Shown one piece after another: positions 60,336 through 64,000 of a stretch of 64,000 nucleotides of DNA. Made by a program: the position numbers and the translations under genes. Each line of letters opens with the position of its first letter. The first letter of the stretch is position 1. Below the pieces are notes generated by a model that had not been told where the DNA came from, did not search any database, and saw only the letters and a list, made by a program, of their open reading frames with translations. The DNA is from Actinomycetota bacterium (GTDB lineage Bacteria > Actinomycetota > Geothermincolia > Geothermincolales > RBG-13-55-18): positions 1 to 64,000 of the forward strand of contig JACIXC010000013.1 of the NCBI GenBank assembly GCA_014360655.1, read 5' to 3'.

Positions 60336-61499
60336 ATGGCCTACGACAAGGACCTCGCCTTTATCTACAGGAACTACACGCGCATCGTCTTCGGCATCAA
60401 CACCGTCAACGACGTCGGGTCCGAGGTGGATTACCTCAAGTGCTCCCGGGCCTTCATCGTGACGGACAAGGGGGTAAAGGAAGCCGGACTGGTGGAGAAG
60501 GTGGAGAAGGGGCTGGGGAGCCGCCTCGTGGGCATGTTCGACGAGTGCCCCCAGGACTCGGGATTCCACATAGCAAGCCAGGCGGCGGAGATGGCGCGCG
60601 CGGCGGGCGCCGACTGCCTGGTGAGCGTGGGGGGCGGCAGCTGCATCGACACCGCAAAAGGTGCGGCCATCCTGCTCAAGGAGGGCGGCGACCTGCATGA
60701 CTACTCCGGGTACCAGCTTCTCACCCGCCCCCAGACCCCACACATCGCCATCCCCACCACCGCCGGGACGGGGAGCGAGGTGACCTACTTCTACGTCATC
60801 AAGGACTGGGACAGGAACATCAAGATCGAGTACGGGGACGATTACATCATCCCCAACACCGCCATCCTGGACCCGGTGATGACGCAGGGGCTCCCGCCCA
60901 TGCTCACCGCCACCACCGGCATGGACGCCCTCACCCACGCCATCGAGGCCATACACGCCACCCCGGCGGAGCCCATATCGGACACCATGGCCTTCGGGGC
61001 CATCCGCCTCATCATGGAGTATCTCCCCCGCTGCGTGGAGAACGGGGACGATCTCTTCGCCCGGGGGCAGCAGCAGATCGCGGCCACCATGGCCGGCGTG
61101 GCGTTCGGCAACGCCCAGGTGGGGCTGGTGCACGGCATCGCCCACACGGTGGGAGCCGTCTGCGGCGTCCCCCACGGGCTGGCCAACAGCATCCTTTTGC
61201 CGCACGTCATGAAGTACAACCTCGACGAGTGCGCGGACCGCTACGCCCTCGTCGCCGAGGCCATGGGGGTAAAGGAGAAGGGCATGAGCGACGAGGAGGC
61301 GGCGGAGGCCGCGACCGCCGCGGTGTGGGAGCTGACCAAGAGGATGGGGGTGCCACAGACGCTGCGCGAGGTAAACGTCCCCGAGGAGATGCTCCCCGAG
61401 ATAGCGGACCTCACGTTGGGCACCGGACCGGTGGTCTTCAACCCCAAGATGATCTTCGAGGCCGAGCAGGTGCTCGAGGTCTTGAAGAACGCCTACTGA
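60336..61499 (+). CDS. Iron-containing (type III) alcohol dehydrogenase
   Basis: A 387-residue NAD(P)-dependent metal alcohol dehydrogenase. The nucleotide loop is LVSVGGGSCIDTAKGAAIL, followed by IPTTAGTGSEVTYF. Metal ligands fall in GMDALTHAIEA (D, H), LVHGIAHTVGAVCGVPHGLANSILLP (two H). The N-terminal strand (FIVTDKGVKEAGL) is normal. ATG 60336 with GGGAGG upstream is better than ATG 60332, which is out of frame. It lies between two SCP2-like genes, suggesting a hydrophobic alcohol or aldehyde as substrate. Confidence 0.9.
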   Translation: MAYDKDLAFIYRNYTRIVFGINTVNDVGSEVDYLKCSRAFIVTDKGVKEAGLVEKVEKGLGSRLVGMFDECPQDSGFHIASQAAEMARAAGADCLVSVGGGSCIDTAKGAAILLKEGGDLHDYSGYQLLTRPQTPHIAIPTTAGTGSEVTYFYVIKDWDRNIKIEYGDDYIIPNTAILDPVMTQGLPPMLTATTGMDALTHAIEAIHATPAEPISDTMAFGAIRLIMEYLPRCVENGDDLFARGQQQIAATMAGVAFGNAQVGLVHGIAHTVGAVCGVPHGLANSILLPHVMKYNLDECADRYALVAEAMGVKEKGMSDEEAAEAATAAVWELTKRMGVPQTLREVNVPEEMLPEIADLTLGTGPVVFNPKMIFEAEQVLEVLKNAY

Positions 61500-61645
61500 G
61501 GGGCTTGGGGAAGGGCGCCGGGCGCGGGAAGCGAGTGCCTTTCACGACGGTGCGGCGCAGCGGTACAGCCCGCGATACGGCAGGGCTCCGTAAGAAGGAA
61601 TATCGTCCCTGAAAGGATGGGGCTTTTAGGAGGAAAGGAGGAGAC

Positions 61646-62062
61646 ATGGCCGACATCAGCCTGGGAACGGGCGCGGAGGAGGTCCCCCTGGCGGGGATGC
61701 TCGCGGACATGCTCAAGGCGAACCTGGAGAAGCCGGAGAAGCTGAATGACTTCAACAAGTTGAAGGCGCGTGTGCTCATCCACGCCGAGGACGCCGAGGC
61801 CAAGATCACCATGGACTTCGACCGCGGCAGGCTTGTGGTCTACGGCGGCGAGGTGGGCAAGCCGAACATATCCATCTCCACCGACGCCGCCACCCTTCTG
61901 GACCTGGCCAACATCAAGATCAAGTTCGGGCTGCCCTGGTATTTCGACGAGACCGGCCTGGGCGTGGTGAAGAAGCTGCTGAAGAGGGAGCTGAAGATCA
62001 AGGGCATGTTCACCCACCTGGGAGCCCTTACCAGGCTCACCAAGGTCATGTCGCTGAACTGA
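61646..62062 (+). CDS. SCP2-like lipid-binding protein (138 aa)
   Basis: A 138-residue protein related to the one at 59491 only in outline. KARVLIHAEDAEAKITMDFDRGRLVVYGGEVGKPNISISTDAATLLDLANIKIKFG and LKRELKIKGMFTHLGALTRLTKVM match the SCP2 strand-strand-helix order with the closing K-I-K-G helix. AGGAAAGGAGG precedes the ATG. It comes after the iron alcohol dehydrogenase and before the aldehyde:ferredoxin oxidoreductase, so a carrier role in that pathway is plausible. Confidence 0.65.
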   Translation: MADISLGTGAEEVPLAGMLADMLKANLEKPEKLNDFNKLKARVLIHAEDAEAKITMDFDRGRLVVYGGEVGKPNISISTDAATLLDLANIKIKFGLPWYFDETGLGVVKKLLKRELKIKGMFTHLGALTRLTKVMSLN

Positions 62063-62327
62063 CCGCTTCCACCGCGCCATGTCAGGCAATCCCGGGGGCA
62101 TGAGCCCATGGCGCGGAGCGCACATTCCCCCGCGAGAGCCGGCGAGGGAAGGCGAAAGGAAGGCGGAGGGGGGTTGCTGCCCAGCCCGAACAAACCATGG
62201 CGCGATGTGCGGATCTCCTTTCGGCGGGAGTTCTCGCCTCGGGGTCAGACCGGGACATGTGCCCCGAGGACGACGAGCAAGTCACGTCCCCCGGAACGAC
62301 AGCGGTAATTAAAGCGAGGTGATACTG

Positions 62328-64000
62328 ATGGCATACGGCAACATGGGCAAGGTGGCGGAGGTGGACCTCACATCCGGCACGGTAAGCGAGATAGAGCTGG
62401 ACGAGCAGATCTACCGCGACTACATAGGCGGGGCCGGCCTGGCGGCCAAGCTCCTCTACGACCGCGGGAACCTGGACGCCGCGCCCCTGGACCCGGACAA
62501 CCTCCTCATCTTCGCCACCGGCCCTCTCACCGGGATCGGCTTCTCCGGTTCCAGCCGCCTCTCGGTGGGAGCGCGCTCCCCCCTGACGGGCATCTGGGGA
62601 CAGGCCTCGTGCGGGGGTAACTTCGGCCCCGAGCTGAAGCGCTGCGGCTACGACGCCCTCATCCTCAAGGGGAAGGCGGATAGGCCAGTCTACCTGCTGC
62701 TGGGCAACGACAGCGTGGAGATCGCGCCCGCCGAAGACCTGTGGGGAAAGGACGTCTACGAGACCACCGACATCCTCAAGGAAAGGCACGGCAAGCAGTG
62801 CAAGGTCCTCGCGGTCGGGCCAGCCGCCGAGAACGGGGTCCCCTTCGGGAGCATCACCAACGACTACGGGCATCACTTCGGCCGCTCCGGCATGGGCACG
62901 GTGATGGCCTCCAAGAACGTCAAGGCCGTCGCCGCCCAGGGCGACAGGAAGATGGAGTACGCCGACCCCGAGAAGGTCAAGGCCATGCAGGAGGAGCACC
63001 GCGAGCTGGTGAAGGACAGCATCTTCTGTAGCGCCATCTCCGCCTTCGGCACCGGCGCCAACATGGAGGCCAAGATGTACGAAGGCGACGTGCCCACCCG
63101 CAACTGGGGGCAGGGCCTGTGGGAGGAGGGGGCGGAGAAACTCTCCGGCATCGCCCTCGCCGACAGCTTCATAGTGGACCACGCCAGCTGCCGGGGATGC
63201 GCGGTGCGCTGCAAGCCCGTGGTGGAGGTGAAGGAGGGGCCCTACGCCATGGGACCCGGCCCGGGACCCGAGTACGAGACGCAGGCCTCCTTCGGCACCA
63301 TGATCATGAACGACAACCTGGCAGCACTGTGCAAGATCAACGACTTCTGCAACCGCATGGGCATGGACACCATCACCTGCGGTGCCACCGTCGCCTGGGC
63401 CATGGACTGCTTCGAGGCGGGCATCCTCAAGCCCGAGGACTACGACGGCGTGGAGCTCAAGTGGGGTGACGTGGACGCCGTCATCGACCTCCTCCCCAAG
63501 ATCGTCACAAGGGAGGGAAAGCTGGGGGCCCTGCTGGCCAAGGGTTCACGGGCGGCCGCGGAAGAGATCGGAGGAGGGGCGGACGCCTTCCTCACCGACT
63601 CCAAGGGACTGGAAGCCCCCATGCACGACCCCCGCTGCAACTGGGGGGATGGCCTCGCCTATGCCGTTTCCATCCGGGGCGCCTGCCACGTATCCAACCT
63701 CACCTTCCTCCTTGAGTGGGGGGCCATCGAGTATCCCGAGATAGGGCTGGACAAGAACTACCAGCCGCAATCGGCAGAGTACAAGGCGGAGGCCGTGGCC
63801 CTTACCGCGGACCTGGGTTGCATCATGAACTCCGCCTGCTGGTGCGAGTTCCCGGGCACCATCTACTCGGTCACGCAGTGGGCGGAGCTCTTCAACGCCG
63901 TTGCCGGGTACGGCTGGGACGTGGAGAAGATGATGGAGGCGGGAGCCCGGGTATGGTTCCTGCAGCGATGCCTGGGCCACATCTGGGGCGCCACGGGAGC
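62328..64000 (+). CDS. Aldehyde:ferredoxin oxidoreductase (truncated by window edge)
   Basis: At least 557 residues before the window ends; the family is about 600-700. It oxidises aldehydes to acids (or reduces acids) using a tungsten or molybdenum pterin and one [4Fe-4S] cluster, with ferredoxin as partner. Visible markers are the N-terminal MGKVAEVDLTSGTV and YIGGAGLAAKLLYD, GPLTGIGFSGSSRLSVGARSPLTG, GRSGMGTVMASKNVKA, CRGCAVRCKP with three cluster cysteines, and GPEYETQASFG. The fourth cysteine should lie further on or beyond the edge. GCGAGGTGATACTG precedes the ATG. It follows the alcohol dehydrogenase and SCP2-like genes in the same direction. Confidence 0.9.
   Translation, partial: MAYGNMGKVAEVDLTSGTVSEIELDEQIYRDYIGGAGLAAKLLYDRGNLDAAPLDPDNLLIFATGPLTGIGFSGSSRLSVGARSPLTGIWGQASCGGNFGPELKRCGYDALILKGKADRPVYLLLGNDSVEIAPAEDLWGKDVYETTDILKERHGKQCKVLAVGPAAENGVPFGSITNDYGHHFGRSGMGTVMASKNVKAVAAQGDRKMEYADPEKVKAMQEEHRELVKDSIFCSAISAFGTGANMEAKMYEGDVPTRNWGQGLWEEGAEKLSGIALADSFIVDHASCRGCAVRCKPVVEVKEGPYAMGPGPGPEYETQASFGTMIMNDNLAALCKINDFCNRMGMDTITCGATVAWAMDCFEAGILKPEDYDGVELKWGDVDAVIDLLPKIVTREGKLGALLAKGSRAAAEEIGGGADAFLTDSKGLEAPMHDPRCNWGDGLAYAVSIRGACHVSNLTFLLEWGAIEYPEIGLDKNYQPQSAEYKAEAVALTADLGCIMNSACWCEFPGTIYSVTQWAELFNAVAGYGWDVEKMMEAGARVWFLQRCLGHIWGATG

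Overview
The window is GC-rich bacterial DNA from an anaerobe or facultative anaerobe. Coding is dense on both strands, Shine-Dalgarno sequences are strong, and ATG, GTG and TTG starts are all used. The enzyme set (2-hydroxyacyl-CoA dehydratase-type subunits, an aldehyde:ferredoxin oxidoreductase, a CCG-domain Fe-S protein, iron-containing alcohol dehydrogenase, acyl-CoA dehydrogenases, NapH/NapG-like ferredoxins with a DUF362 protein) suggests a deep-branching high-GC lineage such as an anaerobic actinobacterium. I cannot fix the taxonomy from sequence alone. One tRNA gene (Val, anticodon TAC) is present.

Region 1 (1-5.6 kb) is an accessory patch. Two AT-rich blocks hold an HNH nuclease/DGQHR-domain gene and the remains of a DUF91-like nuclease gene. 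An IS21-family element sits between them; its istA is frameshifted and its istB is intact. Region 2 (5.6-16.7 kb) holds an XRE regulator, an N-acyl-D-amino-acid deacylase-like amidohydrolase, a 4-hydroxybutyrate-type CoA-transferase, a cation P-type ATPase, a DUF2207 membrane protein and a pair of 2-hydroxyacyl-CoA dehydratase-type subunits. A 1.1-kb gene-free stretch (16.7-17.8 kb) carries three unrelated tandem repeats and a palindromic MITE-like element.

Region 3 (17.8-34 kb) starts with a NapG/NapH-like ferredoxin pair and a Tat-exported DUF362 protein. Next come two paralogous, internally duplicated zinc-ribbon/V4R-like proteins on either side of a flavodoxin. A housekeeping run follows (HAD phosphatase, histidine phosphatase, membrane protein, RNase HI, coiled-coil zinc-ribbon protein, Nif3-like protein), then a metallophosphoesterase, a methyltransferase, an RRM protein with a terminator-like leader hairpin, a decayed H-NOX gene and a zinc-ribbon membrane protein. 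Region 4 (34-46 kb) holds tRNA-Val, an SRPBCC protein, a polysaccharide deacetylase with four C-terminal repeats, a histone-deacetylase-family enzyme, a GYD protein, a dTDP-rhamnose cluster (rmlA, rmlC-like, rmlB, GT2), an exported transglutaminase-like/zinc-ribbon pair and RNase D.

Region 5 (46-64 kb) begins with a REC-PAS-histidine kinase and becomes a lipid or CoA metabolism region: three TetR genes, a VOC protein, an ACAD-MerR-ACAD operon with overlapping frames, an FGGY kinase, a CCG-domain Fe-S protein, two SCP2-like proteins flanking an iron alcohol dehydrogenase, and an aldehyde:ferredoxin oxidoreductase running off the right edge. Read together, these suggest anaerobic oxidation of hydrophobic alcohols, aldehydes and acyl-CoAs, with electrons passed to ferredoxin and Fe-S carriers. 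That is inference from gene content.
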